64,000 bases of DNA from Aeromicrobium sp. Leaf350 (GCF_916858655.1 NZ_CAKASL010000001.1:930001-994000), one strand, 5' to 3'. Numbered from the stretch's first letter, positions 8,309 through 17,585 are shown. Numbers and translations: made by a program. Notes: a model not told the origin generated them from the sequence alone.

Positions 8309-9595
8309 ATGCAGACCCGCATGAGCCGACGCCCTCACCCCGCCTGGGTCGTCGCTGCCGTGGCGTTCGTCGCCCTCGTCGGTGCAGCGGGCTTCCGCGC
8401 CGCGCCCGGAGCGCTCATGGTGCCCCTGCAGGACGAGTTCGGCTGGTCCATCGGCTCGATGTCGTTCGCGGTCAGCATCAACCTCGTGCTGTACGGCGTC
8501 ACGGCGCCGTTCGCGGCGGCCCTGATGGACCGCTTCGGACTCCGCACGATCGCGGCCGGGGCCCTGACGCTCGTCGCGCTGGGCAGCGGACTGTCGATCT
8601 TCGCGACGCAGTCGGCGCACCTCGTCGTGACGTGGGGCGTGCTGATCGGCCTCGGCACCGGCTCGATGGCGATGGCCTTCGCCGCGACGATCGCGAACCG
8701 CTGGTTCGTGCAGCGCACCGGCTTCGTGATGGGCATCCTGACCGCGGGCGGCGCCGCCGGCCAGCTCGTCTTCCTGCCGGTCGTCTCGTACTTCGCGGGC
8801 GTCGCCGGGTGGCGCCTCGCCTCGCTCGTCATCGCCGGCGCCGCCCTCGCGGTCGTGCCGCTCGTGCTGCGCCACCTCACCGACCGGCCCGAGGACCGTG
8901 ATCTCGCGCCCTACGGGGCGCCCGACGACTGGACCCCGCCGGCACGACCCACCGGCGGTGCGGCGAGCCGAGCCCTGTCAGCGCTGAGGGGTGCCAGCAC
9001 GGTCCCGGCATTCTGGGGCCTCGCGGCTGCCTTCGCGATCTGCGGCGCGACGACGAACGGACTCATCGGGATCCACTTCATCCCGTCGGCCCACGACCAC
9101 GGCATGGCCGAGACCACGGCCGCCGGCCTGCTCGCGGTCGTCGGCATCTTCGACATCGCCGGCACGATCGCCTCGGGATGGCTGACCGACCGGGTCGACC
9201 CGCGGCTGCTCCTCGTCGGCTACTACACGTTCCGTGGCGTGGGCCTCGTGATGCTGCCCGCGCTGCTCTCGGCCACGGTGCACCCGAGCATGATCGCGTT
9301 CATCGTGGTCTACGGCCTCGACTGGGTCGCGACGGTCCCGCCGACCGTCGCCCTGTGCCGCGAGATCTTCGGCGACGCCGGGACCATCGTGTTCGGCTGG
9401 GTCTTCGCCGCGCACCAGATCGGCGCAGCCGTGGCCGCGTTCGCGGCCGGCGTCGTGCGCGACGAGACCGGGAGCTACACGATCGCGTGGCTGGGCGGAT
9501 CCGCCCTGTGCCTCGTCGCGGCAGCCCTCTCGTGGGTCGTCGGCCCGGCCGGGACGCGGGCGCCACGAGCAGAGCCCGCCCCGGCCGTCCACTGA
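8309..9595 (+). CDS. MFS transporter
   Basis: Major facilitator superfamily permease with 12 hydrophobic segments, 428 residues. The loop after TM2 contains MDRFGLRTIAAG, the MFS motif A position, and the second half has the matching GWLTDRVDPRLLL. It resembles the YbfB/oxalate-formate antiporter-like group. Start ATG 8309 has a weak GAG-rich site, and ATG 8321 is equally possible. The divergent HxlR gene suggests inducible export of a reactive or aromatic compound, which is an inference. The end is convergent with the helicase. Confidence 0.9.
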   Translation: MQTRMSRRPHPAWVVAAVAFVALVGAAGFRAAPGALMVPLQDEFGWSIGSMSFAVSINLVLYGVTAPFAAALMDRFGLRTIAAGALTLVALGSGLSIFATQSAHLVVTWGVLIGLGTGSMAMAFAATIANRWFVQRTGFVMGILTAGGAAGQLVFLPVVSYFAGVAGWRLASLVIAGAALAVVPLVLRHLTDRPEDRDLAPYGAPDDWTPPARPTGGAASRALSALRGASTVPAFWGLAAAFAICGATTNGLIGIHFIPSAHDHGMAETTAAGLLAVVGIFDIAGTIASGWLTDRVDPRLLLVGYYTFRGVGLVMLPALLSATVHPSMIAFIVVYGLDWVATVPPTVALCREIFGDAGTIVFGWVFAAHQIGAAVAAFAAGVVRDETGSYTIAWLGGSALCLVAAALSWVVGPAGTRAPRAEPAPAVH

Positions 9596-9611
9596 CGACC
9601 GAGGCGGGCTC
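9572..9611 (+). terminator. Terminator-like hairpin at the MFS 3' end
   Basis: GAGCCCGCC (9572-9580) pairs with GGCGGGCTC (9603-9611) around the MFS stop codon. It lies between convergent genes and could serve both strands. No U-tract follows. Confidence 0.5.
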
Positions 9612-9632
9612 GCGGGGTGAGGGCTGAGCGGG

Positions 9633-11147
9633 TCAGCGCGACGTGTCGCGGCTGCGGCCGCCGGCGGGACGGCTCTGGCCGTGACCCGACTGACCACCCT
9701 GGCCACGGGAGCGCTGTCCCTGGCCCGAGCCCTGGCCCTGGCTGCGCGGACGCTGGCCCTGGCCGCCCTGGCCCTGCGCGCCGCCACGTCCACCGCGACG
9801 ACGACCCCCCGAGCCGTGGCCCGGACGGCTTCCGCCACCCGATCCTGCGCCTCGGCCACCGCCGGAGCCGCCCGTGGCGGCGTCGGCGGAGTCGCCGGGG
9901 CGTCCGGTCGTGGCCAGCGACTCGACCGTCAGCGGCGAGGCGAGGTCCTGGCGGCGGTGCTGACGAGCGCTGACGCCCGCCTTGCGCTGCAGCTGGATGA
10001 CGTCGCGCTGGTCCTCCGGCGTCGTCATCGTGACGACGGTGCCGGACTCGCCGGCGCGGGCCGTGCGGCCCGAGCGGTGCGTGTACGCCTTGTGCTCGGC
10101 GGGGGCATCGAAGTGCAGCACGAGCGGCACGTCGTCGACGTGGATGCCACGCGCGGCGATGTCGGTCGCGACGATGACCTGGGCGTCGCCCGAGGAGAAC
10201 CGGGCGAGGTTGCGGTCACGCTTGCGCTGGTCGAGGTCGCCGTGGAGGTCGACCGCCTCGATGCCACCCTGCGTCAGCTGGCGCGCGACCCGCGCCGCAC
10301 CGCGCCGGGTGCGGGCGAACACGATCGTGCGAGGCGTGTTGAGCAGCAGGTCGCGGACGACCTGCATCTTCTCGGTGCGGTCGGTGACGACGAGGTGATG
10401 GGTCATCTCGCCCTCCTCGACGTCCGACGTCTCGACGTCGTGCAGCACGTGCTCGGGGAGGTGGCGCTTGACGAGCTTGTCGACGTCGCCGTCGAGCGTC
10501 GCCGAGAGCAGCAGACGCTGCGCCGAGCGCGGGGTGGCGGCCAGCAGCGCGTCGACCGGCTTGAAGAAGCCGAGGTCGCACAGGTGGTCGGCCTCGTCGA
10601 GCACGATGATCTCGAGGTCGTCGAGGGTCGCCGCGCCGCGGGCGATCAGGTCGGTCAGACGGCCCGGCGTGGCGACGACGAGGTCGACGCCCTCACGCAG
10701 CCGCGCCGCCTGGCGACCGATCGGCATGCCGCCGAGGATCGTCATGGTGCGCAGGTGCAGCGCGGTGGCCATCGGGGCGAGGACGCGCTCGATCTGCGAG
10801 GCCAGCTCGCGGGTCGGCACGAGGATCAGGCCACGCGGGGCCTTGGGGCGACGCTGACCGCCGGCGAGAGTGTCGAGCACCGGGATGCCGAACGACAGGG
10901 TCTTGCCGGAGCCCGTGCGGGCGCGGCCGAGCACGTTCTTGCCGGCGAGGGCCGCCGGGAGGACGGCCTGCTGGATCGGCGTGGGTTCGACGATGCCCTC
11001 GCGGGCGAGCGCCTTCACGAGGGGCTTGGGCAGGCCGAGACCGGAGAAACCGGTGACCTGCTCAGCGGGGGAGGAGGGACGGGTGGGCGTGGCCGACACA
11101 GGGCCGGCAGGCATGGAATTCACGAAGCTCTCAGACAGATCGGGCAC
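9633..11147 (-). CDS. DEAD-box ATP-dependent RNA helicase
   Basis: RNA helicase of 504 residues. The Q motif is in GIVEPTPIQQAVLP, Walker A is RARTGSGKT, motif Ia PTRELA, motif II DEAD (IIVLDEADHL), motif III SAT and motif VI HRSGRTARAG. From about residue 415 the tail is low-complexity Gly/Gln/Arg (GQGQ, RGGRGG), an RGG-like RNA-binding region common in cold-adaptation helicases of actinobacteria. GTG 11147 gives the longest start; ATG 11114 is an alternative. The upstream region carries a degenerate 23-base tandem repeat. Confidence 0.94.
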   Translation of the reverse strand: MPDLSESFVNSMPAGPVSATPTRPSSPAEQVTGFSGLGLPKPLVKALAREGIVEPTPIQQAVLPAALAGKNVLGRARTGSGKTLSFGIPVLDTLAGGQRRPKAPRGLILVPTRELASQIERVLAPMATALHLRTMTILGGMPIGRQAARLREGVDLVVATPGRLTDLIARGAATLDDLEIIVLDEADHLCDLGFFKPVDALLAATPRSAQRLLLSATLDGDVDKLVKRHLPEHVLHDVETSDVEEGEMTHHLVVTDRTEKMQVVRDLLLNTPRTIVFARTRRGAARVARQLTQGGIEAVDLHGDLDQRKRDRNLARFSSGDAQVIVATDIAARGIHVDDVPLVLHFDAPAEHKAYTHRSGRTARAGESGTVVTMTTPEDQRDVIQLQRKAGVSARQHRRQDLASPLTVESLATTGRPGDSADAATGGSGGGRGAGSGGGSRPGHGSGGRRRGGRGGAQGQGGQGQRPRSQGQGSGQGQRSRGQGGQSGHGQSRPAGGRSRDTSR

Positions 11148-11205
11148 CTGCGCGCGACATGAGGTCGCGCAGCGACATGGTGCGACGGGGCCCTCGAGAC
11201 GGTGT

Positions 11206-11250
11206 CAACATTTGACTCAACACTGGTCCAGCATTGGACTGAACAGTGGG
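11206..11250. repeat. Degenerate tandem repeat upstream of the helicase gene
   Basis: Two 22-base units (11206-11227 and 11229-11250) match at 17 positions with a 23-base period; the shared pattern is CAnCATTnGACTnAACAnTGG. The region is clearly more AT-rich than its surroundings and lies 56-105 bases upstream of the helicase start, so it may hold promoter or regulator sites. No protein was identified that would bind it. Confidence 0.5.
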
Positions 11251-11382
11251 CCACCGATCACCAGCCTACCGCGTGGGAGCCGTGGAAGCCGCATCCTGCG
11301 ACGTGCGATGGCCCACGTCCGGAAGGTCGTCGCCCTCGACCGCCCTAGGATCGTCTCGCCCGATGATCACCGGAGGACCGTC

Positions 11383-11916
11383 ATGAAGACCGAGGACCTC
11401 GAGCGGTCGATGGCCGAGCACGGCTCCGCCGACATCCCCACGAGCCGCGTCAGGTGTGGGTTCCTGGCCCTGCTCGGCGTCGTGGTCGTCGTGCTGGGGT
11501 TCATGACGCTGAACCTTCGTGGCGGCGGCATCTTCACCGCGCTGGTCGGGCTGCTGGTGACCGTGTTCGGTCTGGTGACGACCGTCGTCGCGGTGCGACG
11601 CGCCGTGACCCGCGAGCCGGTGCTGCACGTCTCCGCGTCGGGCATCGAGTGCGGCAACGTGTCCGCCGCGTGGGAGGACATCACGTGGTTCGAGCTCTAC
11701 CGGATCCGTCTCCTCCTCTTCCGGGTCGTGGTCCACGCACGCGACCCGGCACCGCCGACGCGCGGCGACCCTCGACACGAGCCCGTCCGCTCCCGCTCGC
11801 GAGCCTCGACCCTGCCGGCCGGTCTCGTCGTGGGGCCCGTTCGGCTGCGTCGCTGGCTGGAGGAGCAGCGTCAGCTGCACCGCACCCAGCCGAGGCGACG
11901 CCGCAAGCGGCGGTGA
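11383..11916 (+). CDS. Hypothetical two-helix membrane protein
   Basis: A 177-residue protein that I do not recognise by name. Two hydrophobic segments lie at about residues 27-45 and 52-70 (LLGVVVVVLGFMTL, LVGLLVTVFGLVTTVV). A soluble C-terminal domain begins PVLHVSASGIECG and contains AAWEDITWFELY, like bacterial PH/STM3941-type membrane proteins. The end is rich in Arg. ATG 11383 follows GGAGG. Its C-terminal third (about residues 115-150) is compositionally odd, and a frameshift relative to relatives cannot be excluded. Confidence 0.75.
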   Translation: MKTEDLERSMAEHGSADIPTSRVRCGFLALLGVVVVVLGFMTLNLRGGGIFTALVGLLVTVFGLVTTVVAVRRAVTREPVLHVSASGIECGNVSAAWEDITWFELYRIRLLLFRVVVHARDPAPPTRGDPRHEPVRSRSRASTLPAGLVVGPVRLRRWLEEQRQLHRTQPRRRRKRR

Positions 11917-11918
11917 CG

Positions 11919-12197
11919 TCAGACGACGAGGTCGTTGTACGACGGGTTCTTCTCGAGGAAGCCACGCACGTAGGCGCACAGCGGCTTGATGCGCTCGCCG
12001 CGGGAGCGGATGTCGTCGAGGGCGCCGGTGACCAGGATCTTGGCCAGACCCTGCCCGGAGTACGCCTCGTCGACCAGGGTGTGCGGCATGATCAGCACGC
12101 CGTCACGCGGCTTGATCTCGGTGAACCCGGCGACCGCGCCGTCGACCAGGATCTCGTACCGCCCGGCCTCGTCGTTGCGTCGTACCTCGGTGGCCAT
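11919..12197 (-). CDS. Small GNAT-like N-acetyltransferase (NATD1/YjdJ type)
   Basis: A 92-residue minimal GCN5-like acetyltransferase. The acetyl-CoA binding segment is EAYSGQGLAKILV, followed by the family ending IKPLCAYVRGFLEKNPSYNDLV. Substrates of this small family are unknown. It ends two bases from the convergent membrane-protein gene and is followed upstream by the small SCO4848-like gene. Confidence 0.88.
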   Translation of the reverse strand: MATEVRRNDEAGRYEILVDGAVAGFTEIKPRDGVLIMPHTLVDEAYSGQGLAKILVTGALDDIRSRGERIKPLCAYVRGFLEKNPSYNDLVV

Positions 12198-12231
12198 GGC
12201 GTCCTCCTGGATGGGTTCGTGCGGGAACGGG

Positions 12232-12450
12232 TCAGAACAGCGCGACGACGCCGACGAACCCGACCGCGAGTCCGAGGGCGAGCGACACCGTGATCAGCAC
12301 GGCGTGGACCGTGAAGAACGTCGTGCGGCCGCCGTTCTCGTCGCGCGAGCGGGGATCGGCGACGATGCGCTTGGCGAACTGGGGCCAGATGACCAGGTTC
12401 CAGGCTCCCGCGACGACCAGCAGGATCGCGGCCCCCGTCGACAGCGTCAT
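12232..12450 (-). CDS. SCO4848-family small membrane protein
   Basis: 72 residues with two hydrophobic segments (residues 6-20 and 48-70) separated by a charged loop, WPQFAKRIVADPRSRDENGG. This loop pattern (WNLVIWPxF...DPRSRD) is that of the actinobacterial SCO4848 family. The function is unknown. Confidence 0.82.
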   Translation of the reverse strand: MTLSTGAAILLVVAGAWNLVIWPQFAKRIVADPRSRDENGGRTTFFTVHAVLITVSLALGLAVGFVGVVALF

Positions 12451-12526
12451 CGGGCCACCGCCTTGAGGAAGAGCACGGTAGGACGGTCGCCCGATGACCG
12501 GCAGACTGTTCGCTCGTTGCGCTCGC

Positions 12527-13207
12527 TCATCGGGCCACCAGCGAGGTCAGGACGGACGTGAAGAAGCCGAGACCCTCGGTGCCGGGGCCCGTGAGCTCCT
12601 CGACCGCGTGCTCGGGGTGCGGCATGAGGCCCACGACGTTGCCGCGCTCGTTGGTGATGCCGGCGATGTCGCGCAGCGAGCCGTTGGGGTTGACCCCGCC
12701 GGCGTAGCGCACGACGACCTGGCCCTCGCCCTCGAGACGGTCGAGCGTCTCGGCGTCGGCCACGAAACCGCCCTCGCCGTTCTTGAGCGGGACCGTGACG
12801 CTCTGACCGACCGAGTAGGCCGAGGTCCAGGCCGTGGAGGCGTTCTCGACGACCAGCTCCTGGTCACGGCAGACGAACGTGCGGTGGTCGTTGCGGATCA
12901 GCGCGCCGGGCAGCAGGTGCGACTCGCACAGGATCTGGAAGCCGTTGCAGATGCCGAGCACCGGCAGTCCGCCGTTCGCGGCCGCGACGACCTCGGTCAT
13001 GATCGGCGCGAACCGGGCGATCGCGCCGCAGCGCAGGTAGTCGCCGTAGGAGAAGCCACCGGGCAGCACGATCGCGTCGACGCCCTGGAGGTCGTGGTCG
13101 CCGTGCCACAGGGCGACCGGCTCGGCACCGGCGATGCGCACGGCGCGGCGGGCGTCGACGTCGTCGAGCGACCCGGGGAACGTGACGACCCCGACCTTCG
13201 GTGCCAT
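12527..13207 (-). CDS. purQ: Phosphoribosylformylglycinamidine synthase subunit PurQ
   Basis: Glutaminase subunit of FGAM synthase, step 4 of purine synthesis, supplying ammonia to PurL. It has 226 residues. The catalytic Cys is in the nucleophile elbow [12 protein letters not shown] (about residue 87), and His/Glu of the triad are in [10 protein letters not shown] near residue 200. [15 protein letters not shown] is a strong PurQ signature. The ATG overlaps the purS stop by one base (TGATG), so the two are co-translated. purL is not in the window. Confidence 0.97.
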   Translation of the reverse strand: MAPKVGVVTFPGSLDDVDARRAVRIAGAEPVALWHGDHDLQGVDAIVLPGGFSYGDYLRCGAIARFAPIMTEVVAAANGGLPVLGICNGFQILCESHLLPGALIRNDHRTFVCRDQELVVENASTAWTSAYSVGQSVTVPLKNGEGGFVADAETLDRLEGEGQVVVRYAGGVNPNGSLRDIAGITNERGNVVGLMPHPEHAVEELTGPGTEGLGFFTSVLTSLVAR

Positions 13208-13449
13208 CAGCCGTCGACCCGGACGGTGAAGTCCTCGATGACGGGGTTCGAGAGCAGCGTCTCGGCGATCTTCGCGACCTCCGCGAGGGTGGCCTCGTCG
13301 GCCGCGTCCACCTCCAGCTCGAAGCGCTTGCCCTGACGGACGTCGGTGACACCGCTGAAGCCGAGCCGCGGGAGGGCGCCGTGGACGGCCTTCCCCTGCG
13401 GGTCGAGAATCTCCGGCTTGGGCATGACGTCGACGATCACGCGAGGCAT
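13207..13449 (-). CDS. purS: Phosphoribosylformylglycinamidine synthase subunit PurS
   Basis: 80-residue structural subunit of the three-part FGAM synthase (PurS-PurQ-small PurL) found in Gram-positives. Signatures are [22 protein letters not shown] and GKRFELEVD. It lies directly upstream of purQ in the same transcript. Its presence implies that this organism uses the split PurLQS enzyme. Confidence 0.96.
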   Translation of the reverse strand: MPRVIVDVMPKPEILDPQGKAVHGALPRLGFSGVTDVRQGKRFELEVDAADEATLAEVAKIAETLLSNPVIEDFTVRVDG

Positions 13450-13517
13450 GCCCGAAGTCTATCCGTGTGCCCCCGCAGCCCCCACCCGGTGGGGCCCGCC
13501 CGTGGCCGCGGGCACGA

Positions 13518-13558
13518 CGACGCCCCCGGCCCGTCGGGGCGACGGAGCGGGGGCGTCG
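13518..13558 (-). terminator. Terminator-like hairpin between the AIM24 gene and purS
   Basis: Perfect 11-base stem CGACGCCCCCG (13518-13528) with CGGGGGCGTCG (13548-13558). It lies just past the 3' end of the minus-strand AIM24 gene and upstream of purS, separating the two transcripts. No poly-U tract is obvious. Confidence 0.6.
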
Positions 13559-13571
13559 GCGAGCGTGCGCG

Positions 13572-14471
13572 TCAGGCGGTCGGGATCTGCGGACCCTCGG
13601 ACGGCTGCACGATGACGAACCCTGCACCCTGGAACGCGACCTGGAAGGCCTCGCCCGAGCCGCGACCGATCAGCGATCCGGCCGTGAAGCTGGACTTGAT
13701 CGACGTCTGCAGGCCGAGCGACCACGCGATGAGCGCGTTGGCGTCGGCGAACGTCGCGGCCTCGCCCGGGTTGAGGACGACGGGCTCGCCGTCGGTCGTG
13801 ATGGCGACCCAGCCGGTGCCGCGGAGCGTCGTGTTGAACAGGCCGCCGGCGACGATGCTGCCGCCCTTGACCCGCTCGACGTTCCAGTCGAGCGACGACG
13901 AGAACGCGAGGACCGCGTTGCCGTTGACCGACAGGCCACCGTTGTTGATCTTGAGGATGTGCACGTGCTTGCCGGTGTCGGCGAGGAACACGTCACCCTG
14001 GCCGCTGACGCCCATGAGCGACAGGCCCTCACCAGTCACGGCCTTCTTGAGGAACTTGGCCGCGCCGCCGCCGGAGTACTGGAAGTCGACGTTGCCCTGG
14101 TAGGCCACCATCGAGCCCTGCTTGGCCATGAACGGCTCCGCGATGCGCACGCGCAGGAGCTTGCTGTTCTGCTTCTGCGGACCGATGCCCTCGACCTCGC
14201 TGAAGGTGCCGTCGACCAGGTCGCCGGACAGGCCGGCCCACGGGTCACCGCCCACCGCGGGCTGGGTCGTCAGGCCGCCGGACGCCTGCTGCTGGGCCGG
14301 GAAGCCCGCAGCCTGCGCCGCGCCGGCGCCCGAGTCGGCCGGCGGGGCCGCGCCGAGCGGCGACACCGACTGGGTGCCTCCGTTGCTCACGTGCTCGGTC
14401 CAGGCGTTGCCGTCCCAGTACCGGTACTCGTTGCGACCCTCCGGGTCGGGATGCCATCCTGCAGCGCTCAT
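13572..14471 (-). CDS. DUF2510 + AIM24-family protein
   Basis: 299 residues in two domains. The N-terminal DUF2510 motif (residues 5-30) is [20 protein letters not shown]. After a Gly/Ala/Gln-rich linker comes an AIM24 (former DUF124) double-stranded beta-helix from about residue 85 to the end, with [23 protein letters not shown]24-like proteins resemble the TRAP fold and may form rings. DUF2510 is an actinobacterial domain often attached to membrane or secreted proteins. The cellular function is unknown. It is three bases downstream of the acyl-CoA ligase. Confidence 0.9.
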   Translation of the reverse strand: MSAAGWHPDPEGRNEYRYWDGNAWTEHVSNGGTQSVSPLGAAPPADSGAGAAQAAGFPAQQQASGGLTTQPAVGGDPWAGLSGDLVDGTFSEVEGIGPQKQNSKLLRVRIAEPFMAKQGSMVAYQGNVDFQYSGGGAAKFLKKAVTGEGLSLMGVSGQGDVFLADTGKHVHILKINNGGLSVNGNAVLAFSSSLDWNVERVKGGSIVAGGLFNTTLRGTGWVAITTDGEPVVLNPGEAATFADANALIAWSLGLQTSIKSSFTAGSLIGRGSGEAFQVAFQGAGFVIVQPSEGPQIPTA

Positions 14472-14474
14472 CGG

Positions 14475-16031
14475 TTAGCTCAGCTCTCTCTTGAGGATCT
14501 TGCCGGTCGACGTCATGGGGAGCTCGTCTCGGAACTCGACGACGCGAGGGTACTTGTACGCGGCGAACTGCTCCTTGCCCCAGGCGACCAGCGTCTCCTC
14601 GGTGACGTCGTCGTGGTCCTTGTTCTTGACGACGACGGCCTTGATCTCCTCGCCGTGCGACTCGTGCGGGACGCCAATGACCGCCACCAGCGAGACCGCC
14701 GGGTGCGACATCAGCACCTCCTCGATCTCGCGCGGGTACACGTTGTAGCCGCCGCGGATGATCATGTCCTTGGAGCGGTCGACGATGAAGTAGTAGCCGT
14801 CGGCGTCCTTCTTGCCCAGGTCGCCCGAGCGGAACCACCCGTCCTTGATCGCCTCGGCCGTGGCCTCGGGGCGGTCGTAGTAGCCCTTCATGACGTTGTG
14901 GCCCTTGATCGCGATCTCGCCGATCGCGTCGGGGTCGTCCGGGACGTCCGACCAGTCCTCGTTGATGAGCTTCATCTCGACGCCCGGGATGGGCTTGCCG
15001 ATCGAGCCCACGCGGGGCTCCTCGCCGAACACGCTGAACGACGCGACGGGCGAGGTCTCCGAGAGGCCGTAGCCCTCGAGGATCGTGACGCCGAAGCGCT
15101 CCTTGAAGTTCTTGTGCACCTCACCGGGCAGCGCCGCGCCACCGGCCGCCGCGACGCGCAGGTTGGCGGCGATGTCGGCCACCGGGTGCTCCGGGGTGAG
15201 CGCGCCGAGCAGGCCCCAGTACATCGTGGGCACGCCCGCGAAGTACGTGACCTTCTCGCGCACCATCAGGCCGATGGCCGCCTCGGCCTCGAACCGCGGC
15301 AGCATCACGACGGTGCCGCCGAAGGCGAAGCCGCCGTTCTGGATGCACGTCTGCCCGAAGGAGTGGAACAGCGGCAGCACGCAGAGGTAGGTGTCGGGGT
15401 TGTCCTCGTCGGCACCGAACAGGTCCTTGCCCGACAACGCGTTGTCGCGCATGTTGCGGTGGCGCAGCTCGGCGCCCTTGGGCTGGCCGGTCGTGCCGGA
15501 GGTGTAGAGGATGACGGCGGTGTCGTCGTCGTCGCGCTCGACCGTCTCGAACGTGGGGGGCTGCGCGCCGACCAGCGGGGCGTAGTACTCCGGGCCCTCC
15601 AGCGGCGCCGGGGCGGCCGAGTCGAGCTTGATGAGGAAGAACTCCTTGCAGGAGTCCGTGGCCTGGAAGCCGTCCCACGCGGCCTCGCCGATCGGCAGGT
15701 CGGCGGTGCCCTCGAACGCGAAGTACGCGACCGCGTCGGAGTCGTCGAGGTGGTAGGCGACCTCGCGGGCCTTCAGCAGCACGTTGAGCGGCACGACCGT
15801 GGCGCCGGCCTTGAGGATGCCGTAGTAGATGATCGAGAAGTACGGCAGGTTCGGGCACGACAGGGCGACCTTGTCGCCGGGCTTCACGCCGCGCTCGACG
15901 AGCAGGTTCGCGACCTGGTTCGCCGCGCCGTTGACCTGCGCGTAGTTCAGCTTGGTGTCACCGAACACGATCGCGGTGCGATCGGCGTACTTCGCTGCCG
16001 AGTTCTCCAGCAGGGCGGACAGGTTGGCCAC
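14475..16031 (-). CDS. Long-chain fatty-acid--CoA ligase (class I adenylate-forming)
   Basis: 518-residue ANL-superfamily enzyme activating a carboxylate to its acyl-CoA. The P-loop is ILYTSGTTGQPKGAEL (about residue 175), the A5 motif is EGYGLSETSP, and A7/A8 are GWFRSGDLGKKDADGYYFIVDRSKD (split here for reading). The catalytic Lys lies at the end in [11 protein letters not shown]. It most resembles FadD-type long-chain ligases, but the true chain length is not readable from sequence. It lies alone between purC and the AIM24 gene, with the latter as a likely co-transcribed partner. Confidence 0.92.
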   Translation of the reverse strand: MANLSALLENSAAKYADRTAIVFGDTKLNYAQVNGAANQVANLLVERGVKPGDKVALSCPNLPYFSIIYYGILKAGATVVPLNVLLKAREVAYHLDDSDAVAYFAFEGTADLPIGEAAWDGFQATDSCKEFFLIKLDSAAPAPLEGPEYYAPLVGAQPPTFETVERDDDDTAVILYTSGTTGQPKGAELRHRNMRDNALSGKDLFGADEDNPDTYLCVLPLFHSFGQTCIQNGGFAFGGTVVMLPRFEAEAAIGLMVREKVTYFAGVPTMYWGLLGALTPEHPVADIAANLRVAAAGGAALPGEVHKNFKERFGVTILEGYGLSETSPVASFSVFGEEPRVGSIGKPIPGVEMKLINEDWSDVPDDPDAIGEIAIKGHNVMKGYYDRPEATAEAIKDGWFRSGDLGKKDADGYYFIVDRSKDMIIRGGYNVYPREIEEVLMSHPAVSLVAVIGVPHESHGEEIKAVVVKNKDHDDVTEETLVAWGKEQFAAYKYPRVVEFRDELPMTSTGKILKRELS

Positions 16032-16118
16032 GGCGTCTCCTCGTCGGTTCCGGATGGTGATCGGCGTCTCAGCCGATGCCGTCAGCCTAGACCCGACCGC
16101 GCCGACGCACAGGAACGG

Positions 16119-16982
16119 TCAGAACGCCTGGCCCGTGAGGCGTTCGTACGCCTCGACGTAGCGGGCGCGCGTGCGGTCGACGACCTCGGCGGGCAGGGTG
16201 GGCGGCGGCACGTCGGCGGCCTTGTCCCAGCCGGACTCGGGCGAGAGCAGCCAGTTGCGGACGATCTGCTTGTCGTAGGACGGCTGCGGACCACCCGGGC
16301 GCAGGTCGTCGGCGGGCCAGAACCGCGAGGAGTCGGGGGTCAGGACCTCGTCGGCGAGCACGATCGTGCCGTCCGCGCGCGCCCCGAACTCGAGCTTCGT
16401 GTCGGCCAGGATGATGCCGCGCTCGCGCGCGACCGCCTCGGCGCGGGCGTACACCGCGAGGGTCAGGTCGCGCAGGCGCTCGGCGACCTCGGCCCCCACC
16501 GTGGCGACGACGTGGTCGAAGTCGACGTTCTCGTCGTGCTCGCCGAGGTCGGCCTTCGTGGCGGGGGTGAAGATCGGCTCGGGCAGCCGCGAGCCGTCGA
16601 CCAGGCCGTCCGGGAGCGGGACGCCGCAGACCGAGCCCGTCTCGGTGTAGTCGATCAGGCCCGAGCCGGTCAGGTAGCCGCGGGCGACGCACTCGACGGG
16701 GAACATCGCGAGGCTCTCGCAAACAACCGCTCGGCCGGCGACGGACTCGGGCACGTCGGTCGAGATCACGTGGTGCGGCACGAGGTCGGCGAGCTGGTCG
16801 AACCACCACAGCGACATGCGCGTGAGGATCTCGCCCTTGTCGGGGATGCCGGGGCTCAGCACGTGGTCGAACGCACTGATGCGGTCGGAGGCGACCATCA
16901 GCAGGTGGCCGTCGGGCAGCGTGTACAGGTCGCGGACCTTGCCCGAGTGCAGATGGGTGGCTCCGGGGATCTCAGGCGTCAC
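16119..16982 (-). CDS. purC: Phosphoribosylaminoimidazole-succinocarboxamide synthase (SAICAR synthase)
   Basis: Purine step 8: CAIR + Asp + ATP to SAICAR. 287 residues. It starts with the family pattern GKVRDLYTLPDGHLLMVASD, followed by RISAFDHVL and the ATP/CAIR site PVECVARGYLTGSG. DTKLEFG and EVLTPDSSRFW are the other conserved blocks. The divergent gene at 17028 starts 45 bases away. It is not in an overlapping operon with the other pur genes. Confidence 0.97.
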   Translation of the reverse strand: MTPEIPGATHLHSGKVRDLYTLPDGHLLMVASDRISAFDHVLSPGIPDKGEILTRMSLWWFDQLADLVPHHVISTDVPESVAGRAVVCESLAMFPVECVARGYLTGSGLIDYTETGSVCGVPLPDGLVDGSRLPEPIFTPATKADLGEHDENVDFDHVVATVGAEVAERLRDLTLAVYARAEAVARERGIILADTKLEFGARADGTIVLADEVLTPDSSRFWPADDLRPGGPQPSYDKQIVRNWLLSPESGWDKAADVPPPTLPAEVVDRTRARYVEAYERLTGQAF

Positions 16983-17027
16983 GGGACCAGGCTAGTGGTC
17001 GCGTCGCGCAGCAGGCACGATGGCGGC

Positions 17028-17585
17028 ATGGCGATCGTCCACACCGGGGCCGACATGACCCCCACCAAGCACGAGCTCCTCACCGCCTGGCTGCCGACGC
17101 AGCCGTGGTGGCCGACCGGGGCGGAGGTGCCGAAGCCCGAGGCGAGCTTCCGGCTCGACGATCCCGCCGGGGAGGTGGGCATCGAGACGTTCCTGCTCCG
17201 GGTGGGCGGCGGCGTGGTCCAGGTGCCGGTGACGTACCGCGCGGCCGCCCTGGTCGGGGGCGAGCTGATCGGCGAGACGGAGCACTCCGTCCTCGGGCGC
17301 CGCTGGGTCTACCTCGGCACGAGCGACCCGGTCTACGTCGGTGCGACGACGTCGGTGATCCGGGAGGGCGGCAGCGAGGTCGCGACCGTGGCCCCTGACG
17401 GCACGCCGGTCCCCCGCCGAGCGTCGACCGCCGCCGTGCGCGGATCGGGAGCCGGCTCGGGCCAGCTGCACGTCGCCGTCGCGATCGCCCCGGACGAGCC
17501 GGCGCCGTCCTCGTCGGGCACGCTCACCGCGACCTGGGCCGAGCAGTCCGCGCCCGTCGCCCTCGCCTGGCTCTCCGGGAGCTGA
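17028..17585 (+). CDS. Maltokinase N-terminal cap-like domain protein
   Basis: 185-residue protein resembling the N-terminal cap domain of actinobacterial maltokinases, without the kinase domain. Key stretches are TPTKHELLTAWLPTQPWW, FRLDDPAGEVGIETFLLR and LGRRWVYLGTSDPVYVG. Stand-alone cap proteins are common in actinobacteria and their function is unknown. ATG 17028 is the natural start after the intergenic region; in-frame sequence further upstream lies antisense to pur genes and is not coding. LLM oxidoreductase follows after two bases. Confidence 0.82.
   Translation: MAIVHTGADMTPTKHELLTAWLPTQPWWPTGAEVPKPEASFRLDDPAGEVGIETFLLRVGGGVVQVPVTYRAAALVGGELIGETEHSVLGRRWVYLGTSDPVYVGATTSVIREGGSEVATVAPDGTPVPRRASTAAVRGSGAGSGQLHVAVAIAPDEPAPSSSGTLTATWAEQSAPVALAWLSGS

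Noticed and set aside
12441..12540. Short repeat CGGGCCACC at 12451 and 12531
   Set aside because: Nine bases only, GC-rich, and explained by similar ribosome-site and coding context; no structure.
13467..17585. Very long plus-strand open frame (over 1300 codons) across pur genes and the acyl-CoA ligase
   Set aside because: It runs antisense to purS, the AIM24 gene, the ligase and purC; translation is Arg/Val/Asp-rich without domains. Only its last 185 codons (17028-17585) make a real protein.
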